Shown: positions 44,268-54,840 of the stretch, piece by piece | Layout of the letters: every line of letters starts with the position of its first letter | How positions within the stretch are numbered: the first letter of the stretch is position 1 | The notes under the pieces: generated by a model | Told to the model about the DNA's origin: nothing | Seen by the model: the letters and a program-made list of their open reading frames with translations, nothing else | Databases searched by the model: none | Position numbers and translations under genes: made by a program | Origin: Ditylenchus dipsaci | Taxonomy: Eukaryota > Nematoda > Chromadorea > Rhabditida > Anguinidae | Assembly: GCA_004194705.1 (NCBI GenBank) | Contig: SADC01001381.1 | Location: forward strand, 62,001 to 126,000 | DNA length: 64,000 nt | Reading direction: 5' to 3'

Positions 44268-47200
44268 CTAGGCTCTGAAGAAGAATTTTTCAATCAATAA
44301 ATCTTTCAATAAATGATCGAAATGGCCAACCTCAAGTACTCCAGTCATAGCCAGTGCTTCTAAAAGTCTTTCATAGACATCACATTTGTCGTAGTTGCTG
44401 ATATCATTGACAGCATTGTTGTTATCTTCATTACTGTCATTAGACTGGTCGCTGAAGTATTCCTCGTCGTGCTCGGATGATGTCAAGTAATTCAATGATA
44501 CAGATCTCAAATTAGGCAAATTGGCTAATTTTATCAAAGAATCCTTCAAAGATTCTCCTCCAGCCGACCCATTCCTGGTCAGCGAAAGGTGCTCCAACTG
44601 ACGACAGTTGCTCACGATCGAGCTTATAATCTGCAATGATTAAGTAAATAGGAAAGAATTTCTCTAAAATTACTTGACTATCCACTCGTTCCAAGCTTAT
44701 GCCTCTAAGGTTTTTGAGTGCTGCAAATAGGGGAGCAACTTCTTCCAGAGATTCACAAGAACTAAGATCCAGTTGAATGAATTGAAGACTAAATTTGGAA
44801 ATAAACGATAATCTACATTTTTTTCAACCAGTGCAGTGAAAGTTTTTTTCGGTCCTGTCCTTTTTTCCTCAACTAGGGGATACTCTCTGATAAATAACTC
44901 CCTAAATTCAAAAATTTGTTTGTGGAATCGTGTTTTGACCAATTTTTAGGAATCTTTCCCTAAGCAAGTCTTGACTCATTTTGTAGCTCATCTCACTGGC
45001 TACCAAATGAGTGGTGATTATCTTCAGATAAATCTTTAAAAACTGCGTCAAAAACACAATGCCGCAAACACATTTTTAAACACAAGACTGGAGCGTTAGA
45101 GGGAAGGGGCATAAGACAGTTCGCACCGGTGCGAACTGTCCACTTGGTTACTTTTGAGTATAAATGCCTATTTTTGTGTACTTTTATTTTAATCAAACTC
45201 AGTAGCCTAAATTTCTGATGTGGTTTATATTACACTAGCGCCTAATGCTCGATATTTTTTGGCTAGGCCAACCCACTTTAAAAAAATTGTCTCTCTTGAA
45301 AATTACATTTAAAAAGTAAGCAGAAGCTACTCCTTCAATAGTGTGCACTTGCCCAGATCCCAGATTCTATAAAAATCAACATACTTAGGCATTTTAGACA
45401 AATAGTTCAATGTTTCAAGCGTAGTATTGAGGCCATGAAAGTGAGAAGAATCGACCACTCTTAGATCTATCGCAGGATTATCCACAGCCGCTTTCAAAAA
45501 TAGGTTGTAATTGAAGGAGTCGTCCATTTGAAGGTATTTGAGGGCGTCTGGAAGTGTGTATACAGGCTGAGGAGACTCGTAAGTAATCTCCACTTTGGAC
45601 ATATGTAAGAACTCGATTCCACTGCATTGTTTAAAAAATGTGGTAATTAAGCTGCCCATCCCATCTTGCTGCAATGAAAAAGTTGTTTTCACTGGCTTAG
45701 TTAGTGTGATTGTAAAAAACCTACTGCGAAATAGTCAGAAAAATTGAGTACAACCTTTCCACTCAAATACACACTTTTTAGTGTGCTATGCAAGTGCTTA
45801 GCAATCAACTCTAGTGCATTCTCCTTGAGCAAGACTCCAGATAGATTTAGATGAGTTAGGTTGGAGGTCATGCTTAACAGTTCAAAGTCTTTGGGTTGTA
45901 GGCAGACTTCAAATTTTTCAAAGTTCAGCTCCAATAGATGTCGACCACATCTTTCAAAAATGGTTTTTAGCTGAAAAATTGGTGTTTTCAAATTTAAGAT
46001 TTTAAGAATTTATTACAGCTATATTTTTACAAAAAAAAAGATTCGCACGCAGCCCCTTGAAACTTTTCTATTTCTAAACCAACGGCTGTACAAACGATGG
46101 CCGGTAAAATTGGTCTGGTCCAAATATCGCAAGGATGCCGATTTTGCCAATCGTTTTTCAAAATCCAAAAATTTTTCTCCTAAAAAAGCGAAACCTCAAT
46201 AAACGGGCACCCTATTTCTGAAATAGGTTGCTCGTTTGTGGAGGCTTGACTGTATGGAGAAGTCGACCTATGATTCAAATATTTAAAATCTTGCTGGTGA
46301 AAAATCAATTATTATTCTCGCTTATCTCGACGCCCTCCCCTCTATATTCAAAATTAAAATAAGTAGTCAAATTTAAGGAAAAATAAAATAAGTGAAAAGA
46401 ACTAAGTCAACTAACGTTAGAAATAATTTCAATTTCTTGGAATACCCTGTGCTTGACTATTATCTAGCTTAAAGGCGATTTTCAAGTCTTTGATGGTTGT
46501 GACCCTAATTTACCATATTGATTGAATCAGAGCTCAATAATCTTTATTAAAGGGGCATGCCCACGCTAATAAGAGGTGGTGCGCGGGAATTCAAATTTTT
46601 CCTAATCATCGAACTTCTGTAAATATTTTTTAACTTGGTTTCTAACAAAACAAGGCCTAGAATTTAATTTTAGGTATGGTTTTGTTAGAAACCAAGTTGA
46701 AAAATTCGTACATAAGTTCAATGATTAGGAAAAAATTGAATTGGCGGGCACCACCTCTCATTAGCGTGGGCATGCCCCTTTAAAGAACCCCAACTGCCAT
46801 CCAAAGTCAGTGAACTGTGCACCTAAGGGGATTGGAATCTTCGACCCAGGCGGTGCGTATGTGAAGTTTGCCCCCCCCTTAAAAGTCTTGAATTCTCCAA
46901 TTAACTACCTAAACCCAGTGAATTTCAAAGATCCTATCAAATTGCTAATGCCAATTGATAATTAACCTTAGCAGCGGTCAACTTCCTGGGTGCTTCCACT
47001 AAAGTCGCTCGTCGCTTAGCACCTTTTCTAAATATAGGGGCAAACTGAGAACTTCCAAAAATCTTCATTTTAGACCAGCTTCTATTTCTGGCCAGCCGAT
47101 TCCATCGGTGCGATACCTGCTCCACAGTCAGCAAATCTCCTGCTCTAAGCCATTCGAAAATCAATATCTAGAAAAACCCTTTTCGATATTTTTTCATGCC

Positions 47201-47502
47201 GAAAAGCAAATATCTACCAATTCATTGTCCGACAAATCTTCAATAAATCTAATTTGCAACAGGTTTTCCGAAATGCAATCTGACGAAATAGGGCTGATTT
47301 GGCAGTCTGTGGTCGCTTTCGGCTTCTTTAGTTTGGATATGTTGGCAGTATCTACCAGTTTTCGCTTCTAAAAATTTATTTTGTTCAATGGTTTGTGTTG
47401 ACAGTATAGAAAACGCTTTACTTCCATTGCCGATGCTCCATTGCTACTGGAAGGCTTTAGCCGCTCAGGACTTGTTAATCCCAATTCCTGTTTCTCAGCC
47501 AT
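44268..47502 (-). CDS. F-box and leucine-rich-repeat protein, 497 aa
   Basis: Probable substrate receptor of an SCF (Skp1-cullin-F-box) ubiquitin ligase. Seven exons splice in phase: 47502-47422, 47367-47218, 47167-46967, 45970-45725, 45668-45331, 44788-44674 and 44630-44268. After a basic N-terminus (SPERLKPSSSNGAS, KRKLVDTANISKLKKPK), the F-box reads IEDLSDNELILIFEWL, then LLTVEQVSHRWNRLARNRSW (residues about 69-110). Leucine-rich repeats follow, for example LLSMTSNLTHLNLSGVLL, LKDLQFIQLDLSSCESLEEV and CRQLEHLSLTRNGS. The tail has an acidic Asn/Asp-rich insert (DQSNDSNEDNNNAVND) and ends FFFRA. The F-box binds Skp1 and the LRR surface would select the target; the target is unknown. This is one of the few genes here with no frame break. 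Confidence 0.9.
45115..45140. repeat. Perfect 26-bp palindrome
   Basis: GACAGTTCGCACC is followed immediately by its exact reverse complement, with no spacer. It lies in the 542-nt intron between the fifth and sixth exons of the F-box gene. The function is unknown; it could be a footprint of a mobile element or a dimer-binding site. Confidence 0.85.
45971..46966. repeat. F-box gene intron with two foldbacks
   Basis: The 996-nt intron contains a diverged family B copy at about 46070-46260 and a family E foldback at about 46550-46790 (ends TTAAAGGGGCATGCCCACGC and its complement, inner arms AACTTGGTTTCTAACAAAAC). A relative of the latter is at 4195-4440. Confidence 0.75.
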
Positions 47503-47924
47503 TTGGAGTATCTGAACTCAATTAGAGAAAAGATTAGGAAATTTGTGACTGAGCTTGTTAACAAAGTTCAGGAATATTAATTTTATATTTGAATTTCGTA
47601 ACCTTTATTTGGAAACAATCGTTGCAGAATATTTGTACTATTTGGATTGTTTTAAAATATTTGTTGAAATTGTTTTGCAAGATGTAGGGATGAAATTTGT
47701 ACCATGAAACTTTAAAATTTAGTCTAAAATTTAGTCAATATTGTTTATTGTCGACTCAAATTTTCAGAAAATTTTCAAAAAGTTCGAAAATTTCAAGTTT
47801 TTAATACGGTATGTATGCTTATACGCGGATAGTATATGATAGTATGCGAATAGTATGCGCAAATAGTGTATTGTACGAAAAAAAAAGAAATTCACTTTTT
47901 TTCACCTTCATGCCTTAGTCCCCT

Positions 47925-48023
47925 CTCTTAACTATTTGGTAACGAAATACCGAAAGATACCGGTTTCCGGTATTAATACTAGGAAGACAAAATACCGGTA
48001 TTTTGCCCAACCCTACTCTTTAC
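47925..48023. mobile_element. hAT-like mini-element, ATACCGGTAT interior
   Basis: The element is 47933-48015, flanked by CTCTTAAC and CTCTTTAC (8-bp duplication with one mismatch). The right end is CCAACCCTA and the left end is the diverged TATTTGGTAACG. The interior has ATACCGGTAT and related words. It lies in the 0.7-kb spacer between the F-box gene start (47502) and the end of the Ulp-like gene (48197). The rest of that spacer is AT-rich with nothing recognised. Confidence 0.75.
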
Positions 48024-48196
48024 ACCTACTTAACCCATCATTGAAGCAGAAAGGACCGGCACCATCGTGTTGAGCGTTGAATGACCCGGTCTGAGAACCA
48101 AGGTATCAACATTTTCCAAAAGACCAGTTTAAACTGCCTTTTACAAATTTCAATTTTTTGTTCTTTTTTTTATTTTCAACACTGTGTCATTTAAAA

Positions 48197-50311
48197 TCAT
48201 ATATCACTTTTTCTTACTTTTTTCACAATAGCAGTATTTTTTTTCAATGCACTTAATATTTCTGCGTAAGCTTTGGCCATCCATTCTTCTGCTTGCTGTG
48301 GTGTTATGGTTTCTATAGTTAGATAGTGGGATGGGTATTCAATGTTTCTTAACTCTAGGTAATACTCATCATTGTGAGGCCTATCCAGTGGGTATTGTGT
48401 GACAGTCGAGTCGATTAGGTCTAAAAATAATCGGTTATTTATGCTTTTATGAAATTCGTACTTTTGGCATATACTGTTGAAAACTCCCAATAGCGAATTG
48501 CCTCGATGGATGCTCGTTCAAGCACCTTGTAGAATCTGATCTCCTTGTATTTCTGAAATAAGTGGCTTTTGGCATGCATTAACATGCGGCTTGACCATTG
48601 TTGCGAAGCTTGACTCTCAGTTTTAGCGCTATCACCAGAAATACCAGCGTAAATAATAGCTGCCTTAGAATCTCTCTGGTCCGGGACACTCACTATTACA
48701 TATCCAGTACCATAAGAAGCTGGCTTGCCCTGTAAACAGTGAACTTTAATTGAATCTTTTCAATCTAAAATTCTATTTTTACCGGAAACAGGTTTTCAAA
48801 TCTTTCTGATGCTCCACTAGCAGAGCTTTCAGAATCGGAGGCAGAGTCAAGTGTGCTAGATTCAACCAACCTTGCATTTAGAATGGACTGGATTTCAGGG
48901 TGCCATGGTTTGCCTTGGTAAACATGGATAAACTTCTCCAATTTCCTAGAAGTGATTTTTTTATTTCGAAACCGAATAAGGATTAAAAGTGTACCACTGA
49001 ATGCGTGGTAGCTGTCCACCATTTTCAATTTCTTTCACCACCTGCAAAGCAAAACCTTTGCAAGCGTCTCTGTGCTTTCCAGAAAAAATAGGTGTATTGT
49101 TCTCATCAAAACGTAATGATGGCACACTGATGCTCACTGATGGTACAATGATTTTTCCTTCTTGCTTCCGAACCATGAAGCTGTTTTCACATGTCGAGCA
49201 AGTAAACGATTTACTTCCCGGTGCTTTTTTAGAATATAGTCGCCAAAAGCTTTTCTGTGCACGTACTGCAAACTTCTCTCCTAGCGAAAAAATGTCGCCT
49301 ACAGAATCGTGTTTTCATTATCGGAATTTTTTTATGTGGAAGATACCTGCGACTTCTTCTTTCACTTCTCTCATCGGTGTGTTCAGAATCTTAATGGAGC
49401 TATCAGATTCTTGAGAGTCCTGAGTGTCAGAGGCTGTGACTGGAATATCAGCAATCGTTTGGCTAGTAGACTTGACTTGTTCTTCTTGAGTTTCTGCTAG
49501 AGAATCCAGATGTTGAAATTCCGTAGCATGCAATAGATTTCGTAATATTATCTTTCTCGAATTTGCTAATTGACTTGGGCTATAAATGAGAGGCGCGCCA
49601 GCAAGCAACCTCCAGCAATTGACGATTACTGCGATCCCACAGTTATTGCTAGATGACGTTTGCTGAGGCACGTCAATTATCCTTATTGTCCAGTCGAGTC
49701 TATCAGGTTCAATGCTCTCAAGCAGGTTTCTCAGTGAGCGAAGTATACTTGTTGTTCGTGTTTTGTCGAGCATAGAGTCCATCGCAGTGATCATTCCAGT
49801 GACAGTATCGATACTCAGCAGAATCCAATGGTTTCTTCCAGTGTGAAAAGGTATAAGCAACTGAATTTGAATCTTGTCAATGTCAAACTAAAAAAGCAGA
49901 CCTGTGAAGCCCTGTTGAGCTCGTCACTGGTGATTCTTGTTTCATGAGATGTCAAAGCTTCTCCTTCTCGATATTCAGCCGCTGGCAGAATGTGGGTAGT
50001 GGCAAGATGTCTGATTTCTCTCAAAAGCACCTGATTGTACACATTAATGACATTTTGTGTGATGCTTCTGCCTTCTGCTAAGGTCCAAAAGTCATAATGG
50101 TTAGGCTCAATTCACCGGATCCGTCGATATCAAAGATCCTGGTGGTCAGTAGTACTCTGGCTTCTTCTTGTGGCATGCGTTGGACTTCGTCGATGTTCAA
50201 TTCCGATTCGAAAGGCATCTCGACTTCTTCGGGTCTCCTTATACGGATCACTGACGGATAAATATTTCCAGAAGATGATGATTGATCGCTATCCGATGAC
50301 ATTACTCGGCT
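48197..50311 (-). CDS. Ulp1/SENP-like (C48) cysteine protease
   Basis: SUMO/ubiquitin-like protease domain. Exons: 50311 to about 50120, about 50079-49902, 49860-49347, 49298-48995, 48945-48783, 48729 to about 48480, and about 48480-48197. The N-part is acidic/Ser-rich (SSDSDQSSSSGNIYPS). The Ulp fold signatures are NVINVYNQVL, the catalytic His in GRNHWILLSIDTVTG, Asp in MDSMLDK and Cys in VPQQTSSSNNCGIAVIVNCW. After a Ser/Thr linker comes a possible zinc knuckle, CSTCENSF ... KHRDACKGF, then an Asp/Ser-rich stretch and a helical C-terminus ending KKVRKSDI. Introns are 38-53 nt. The 38-nt first intron and a one-base shift near 48480 are uncertain. The gene may continue upstream in frame into 50356-52214, as described in that entry. 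Confidence 0.75.
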
Positions 50312-52214
50312 CTGAACTTAACAATTATAATTAGAACAAATAAAGCATCCTTTACCCTTTTGACTGCCTTCACTCCGTAGGCACAAGTTGAAGGTGCCTT
50401 AGGATATGATCTGCACACATCCTGTGTTTCACCAAGATCTGCTGGGTGACAATAGAAAACAGCTGAATTAACTTCACAATTTTGTAGAGCACTGGTCGAC
50501 GGGCAAGCAATTTCATGAGCTTCGGTGGTGATGGAGCCTCGCAATAGAGCACAAGCGGATTCACCGAGGAAATCGACCACAGCTTTTGTTCTAGTGAAAG
50601 TAGTAGCTTGTACTGGACTCAAGGTGGTGCCCGATTGAACGTCGCCTAAAAATTTAGTTACATTAGCAAACAAAGTAAGCTATATTAAACATTAACCTTC
50701 ACTGCTTTCTATTGACATCGAATTGATGCTTTCAATGTCTTCATCAGTTAAGTAGTATGTGATGGATGTACCTGGTGAGCTCTCCAAACGTTCCCTCAAT
50801 GACGCTTCGGCTTCTTCAATGACCACGTATAGCCAGGATGCCATAAAATCAACATGCAAAGGTGTCCAAACGTCTGGCACAGTGACTTTTGTATATATAT
50901 TATATTTATTTATTATATATATTTATTTATTTATATTTACTGCTGGAGTAGTTGCAGCAGATAATATTTCACATTGAGTCTCATCAGTAGACCACAACCT
51001 ATACTTTTTCATTACTGATGTGCAATCCAGCACTTTCTCTTCCAGTAAATGATTGAAGGCTGTGGTGAAAAGAGGACTAACACCGTTACTTGCTGATGTT
51101 TTGTCGAAGTCTTCTTTGCTGATGTGGAAATAGCTGGTGAAAATGATGTTAAGGGCCGAAAAACAATCTTGAAAGGTCTGCTTGTACTTTCCAAACTGAC
51201 TGTTGAATGTATTGTCGAACTCTTTTACTTCTGATTCTGGCAGCAGATGTCCTCTATTTGCTCTGAATATGTTTTGGATCTGGTGAAGATCCATAATATT
51301 TCTAGCGTAAAGCTTGAGTTGGAGCTCCTTGAATGAGCTGATTCTGATCAAATCTTGCTCCATCGTGTGATCCGTATCAAATCGAATGTTGAAGATTTCG
51401 TTTCTGGTTTTGTTTAGAAGGAATTGAATCCCTTTGTTTAGGTTGTCATCAAAATTTTTGCGAAATTCAATCAAGCTGGCTGATTTTGCCAGTGTAGATT
51501 CTGCGACTGTTTCTGTGTATTTGTGCGACTGCCCGGCTGATTCTGTCTGTGATTGTGGCAGTGAGGCAAAAAAGTTGATTGGTGTGTTTCGACCTTGGAG
51601 TGCAGGTTGTGTTTGCTGTGGATTGTTGATTTTGGGAGAGTTTTGGGGTATTGGTTGTGACTTTTGCGTTATGGTCTGAGAGCCATTTGTTGTTTGCCTA
51701 GCATTACCAAGAGCAGCGATCACAAAAAGTAGAGTAAAGCCAGATGAGGCTAGCAGGATTCTCATTTTTGAGATTGTAGAACTCCCTAAATTATAAGCAA
51801 ATTTCAAAAACAGACCAAAATTAGAATAGTGCAATTTATAGTACTTTACAGTCAACTATAAGAGTTAACTATTGGCCTTTTACTTAAGCAAAATAGTTAA
51901 TCTCATAGTTAACTCTGCTCGATTTTAGGTTTCTGATTTTAACGCTTTTAAATCTGGGAAAACCGTAATTTCATGTTTAACGCGTAATTTATCTAAATTC
52001 ACGTTGAAAAAACTGAAAACTACGGTTTTCCCACAAAAACAGACCAAAAATTAGAATAGTGCAATTTATAGTACTTTACAGTCAACTATAAAAGTTTTTT
52101 TTGATCACATATTTTATTTTCACAAAACATTATTTCTAATTTACCTGCCGAAGTGGGTCGCTGGCAACATTCTGTCGGGACCTTTAACAGTGACTCTATT
52201 TCCACTTTGACCAT
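50305..52214 (-). CDS. Secreted or membrane-anchored N-terminal module
   Basis: The main exon at 51785-50941 contains ATG 51765 and a convincing signal sequence (MRILLASSGFTLLFVIAALG). Gln/Pro/Asn-rich sequence and a helical region follow, with Cys at FQDCFSALN, KVLDCTSVM and DETQCEIL. Exons at about 50886-50697 (PDVWTPLHVDFMASWLYVV) and 50645-50356 (GESACALLRG, IACPSTSALQNCEV, VFYCHPADL, DVCRSYPKAPSTCAYG) add more Cys, as in an extracellular domain. An optional first exon at 52214-52145 (MVKVEIESLLKVPTECC) splices in frame and would turn the signal into an internal anchor. The last exon ends AAAAGG^GTAAAG and can join in phase to the Ulp exon at 50311. I do not recognise the Cys-containing module. 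The junction around a TA-rich 55-nt intron (50886-50940) is one base out of phase. Confidence 0.65.
51804..52095. repeat. 60-bp direct repeat flanking a hairpin
   Basis: A stretch of about 58 bp beginning CAGACCAAAATTAGAATAGT (about 51810) recurs at about 52040 with one extra A. The two are separated by about 170 bp that contains an inverted pair around GGGAAAACCGTAATTT / AACTACGGTTTTCCC. The whole lies just upstream of the start ATG at 51765, inside the presumed first intron or promoter. Confidence 0.75.
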
Positions 52215-52891
52215 TTTAATATAATATTAGTTGTAGAAATTGCTGACACTAATTCGAGACTTCTATTCGGACCTGAAATAAGAAAATAGCAATAGAATCG
52301 ATTCACTCACGAGCCAGTCTTATCGCGTCATGAAAGAATAAGACTAGACATGAAATGTGGTTGCTTGTGTGTCAGCGCCATTTTTTGTCCACTTAGAAAA
52401 TAAATAAGTGAGAAAGAGGCAGCCAGCTGTTTTTTATTGTGTCTTTGCTCTTTTCGCATTATCTCTGCTTCTGCCTTCCCAGAGATTTTTTGACACTTTT
52501 TGACACTTCCATTTTCAGTCACTGCTTCGATCACTCAGAATGAAGGCTCGCAATTGAAACCACTCATCGTTCAGTTGTTGTTGTTACATTTGTTGAACTT
52601 CGTTTAATATTAAAAACAAGAAAATAACAGTATATATCGTCCACTTGCTTGAATCATTGTATATTAGCAAGATTATATCTAATCCGAGATATTTATTGCA
52701 ACATGTTTTTAAAATCAACACAATGAAATAAATCAGAACAACAATTTGCTTCATACTTTCACCTCGTTGTATTAATCTTTTAACTGAAATTCTCTCTAAG
52801 CTTTCAAAAAATGGCAAACCCAGCAATTAGGCTAATGTTGTTTCGTATAACTTTTCTGAACTTAAAATTTTTTGTTCCCAGAGCCAAAAAA
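52215..52891. other. Divergent intergenic region
   Basis: This lies between the start of the secreted/Ulp gene (minus) and the start of the small membrane protein gene (plus). It is AT-rich without clear foldbacks. An acceptor-like TTTGTTCCCAG ends at about 52881, ten bases before the ATG at 52892, suggesting a 5-prime UTR intron or a spliced-leader site. The short open frames seen here have no coding character. Confidence 0.4.
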
Positions 52892-53230
52892 ATGATTTCA
52901 AGCCTTAATGAAATTAAAAGTGATGGTCGTAGGAATGCGCTCGATTGCACCCGCTTTCCAGGCGTCGGTCGCGTCCTGGAAAGTGGCGAGCGTGTTGTCT
53001 GCATCGATGTTCCCGAGGCTCCCCGGCCAGAGGTTCAGTGCAGATGGGTTAGGAAGAGGGCTTGCGAGTATGGCGTCTGGGTTCGGCGGAATCCTGTCCA
53101 GTTTGTAGTCAAATTGGTCGGTTTCGTTTTCACCTTGGTTGGACTTGTCTATTTGTTAATTCAAATAGACAAGTACTTCCGAGGCGGACAGGATTCTGCT
53201 AAACCCAGCGTCTATACGAAGTTTGCCTAG
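52892..53230 (+). CDS. Small single-pass membrane protein, 112 aa
   Basis: One uninterrupted exon. The ATG at 52892 is chosen because it follows a splice-acceptor-like CAG by ten bases; the frame is open upstream but AT-rich there. The protein starts MISSLNEIKSDGRRN, has a Cys/Arg-rich middle (VVCIDVPEAPRPEVQCRWV, RKRACEYGVWVRR), then a membrane span (VVKLVGFVFTLVGLVYLLI) and a short polar tail (DKYFRGGQDSAKPSVYTKF). The Arg-rich side before the span suggests a cytosolic N-terminus. No family recognised. It is convergent with the gene ending at 53476. Confidence 0.7.
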   Translation: MISSLNEIKSDGRRNALDCTRFPGVGRVLESGERVVCIDVPEAPRPEVQCRWVRKRACEYGVWVRRNPVQFVVKLVGFVFTLVGLVYLLIQIDKYFRGGQDSAKPSVYTKFA

Positions 53231-53475
53231 ACGCCTAACCCCTACACAATTTTGGAGTCAACTCCGGCTTCGGCTGGAGTTATATGAATTTTATAAGAGA
53301 TCTGAATGTGCAGTTTTGTGGCGGAAGCCCTGTCTGAATTTTTTATCGAAAAAATACCGGCAGAGAAAAAGTAGACTTACCAGGCTTACAAGAAAAGTAA
53401 ACTTACCCATCAAAAATAATAAGATGTTAAAGATAAGAGTTGAAGAAGGTTTTTATTGGGAAAACGCTCAAACTT

Positions 53476-54073
53476 TCACTTAATCCAATTCGCCAGGGCG
53501 CCCTCCGCCCCACCAACTAAATAATCGAGGTCGAACACGACAATGTGGCGAAGCTTTTCGGTTAAATTCGAAGCATCAGTAGAAGGAGCAGGAGTTTCCG
53601 AAGCACCATAGGCATCCGATTGTTTGACTAAAACGTATGAATTTTACAGACTGTAAAAAGAGCTACACCCAAGGCTTCCAAACGTCCTTTATTTGAAAAT
53701 TTGTCCTTTATTTGAGACCCGAAATCTTTAAAGAAAATTTAATCTTTTTTATTTTAGAGATTTCACGTCGAAATGTTTATTTTGGTACTCGAAATCCATC
53801 AAAAGCTGAAAAAAATAAAATGACACTTTTTCCCCAAATCTCTTTTTTTTTCAAAGTTTTGACTTGGAAGCCCTGATTAAACCCAAACAGTAACACACGA
53901 AGTGTGAAGTACATGACAATGCCGAGAAGAAGAGCCAGAAGAATGATAGCGGCGATTACGATGAACAACGTGCTCTTGTAGAACGGCTTCTTTTCATTTT
54001 CCTCCGGTTCATCTATCGAGAATTCTTGCGGACGATCAGCTGCCGAAGTCATCGCGCTAGTAGATTCAGTCAT
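53476..54073 (-). CDS. Small single-pass membrane protein, 108 aa
   Basis: Two exons, 54073-53899 and 53627-53476, join in phase (CTTC^GTGTGT donor, TTTTAG^TCAAAC acceptor). The acidic N-terminus (MTESTSAMTSAADRPQEF, DEPEENEKK) is followed by a membrane span (STLFIVIAAIILLALLLGIV), then a soluble tail (KQSDAYGASETPAPSTDASN, KLRHIVVFDLDYLVGGAEGA). The family is unknown. The 271-nt intron holds nothing recognisable. It is tail-to-tail with the membrane protein gene at 52892-53230, leaving a 245-bp gap. Confidence 0.7.
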
Positions 54074-54201
54074 TTTTTCAGCTTTTGATATCGCAAATAT
54101 GCTTTTAACACACTATAAACCATGGCTAAAGATTACTAGAATAAGTGGTTCAGGAACTTGGAGTTGGAGTAAAGGGTGTTCACGATGACAAATGCTGTCG
54201 A

Positions 54202-54840
54202 TCTTCTATCAGGCCTGTGCACGGGCCGAAAACAGGCCAAAGCGGGCCCTAAATTTTCTGACTTTTTTCAAAGTCAGAGAAACGGACAAAAAAGAATCTT
54301 TATGAGAAACTTTCTGTTTATACCATCTGAAATCTGAGATTTCAGGCTACAAAATGGTATTTTAAGGGCCTGGGTTTATAGCCGGCTTTTCGGTAAAAAA
54401 ACACATTGTTGTTTAAAATGCCGTTTTTTGACTGAAAAACGGGCCCGTAGGCCATCTTTTTCTCAAACCCCGGCCCGGAAAATACCATTTTGTAGCCTGA
54501 AAACTTAGCTACCAGAGTACTCATGCTGTTTGTCCCAGCACCATAATTTTTGCACCTCATTTTCGAAAAGGGGTGCCGGGTAACCGAGGTCCGCGGGTTT
54601 TTATGGCAAAATTTAAAGATTTTGGACTAATGACCGGCAAAATTAGAATCCTTGAGATAATGCGGACTAGATTGGCGAATCACATTTGTCCCAGCATGTT
54701 ATGGTGCTAGGACAAACAGCATAAGTACCGCTATCAGATGGTCTGAACTTTTTTTTTTTTCAAAAAGTCTGAAAAAAGCTAGAGAAAACTTAGGGTCCAC
54801 TTCGGCTCGTTTTCGGCCCGTGCACAGATCTCTCTTCTAT
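54202..54840. mobile_element. hAT-like foldback element of 623 bp
   Basis: The element is 54210-54832 with the perfect 8-bp duplication TCTTCTAT on both sides. Its ends are CAGGCCTGTGCACGGGCCG and a complementary CGGCCCGTGCACAGATCTC. Inner arms contain CAAAATGGTATTTT and GAAAATACCATTTTGTAG. The inner part is related to the foldback at 4605-4985. It contains a partial, tRNA-free copy of GACCGGCAAAATTAGAATCC, also found in family B. No coding capacity. Confidence 0.85.

Noticed and set aside
49001..49414. 137-aa plus-strand frame
   Set aside because: Antisense shadow of Ulp-like gene exons that have conserved catalytic residues and matching splice phases.
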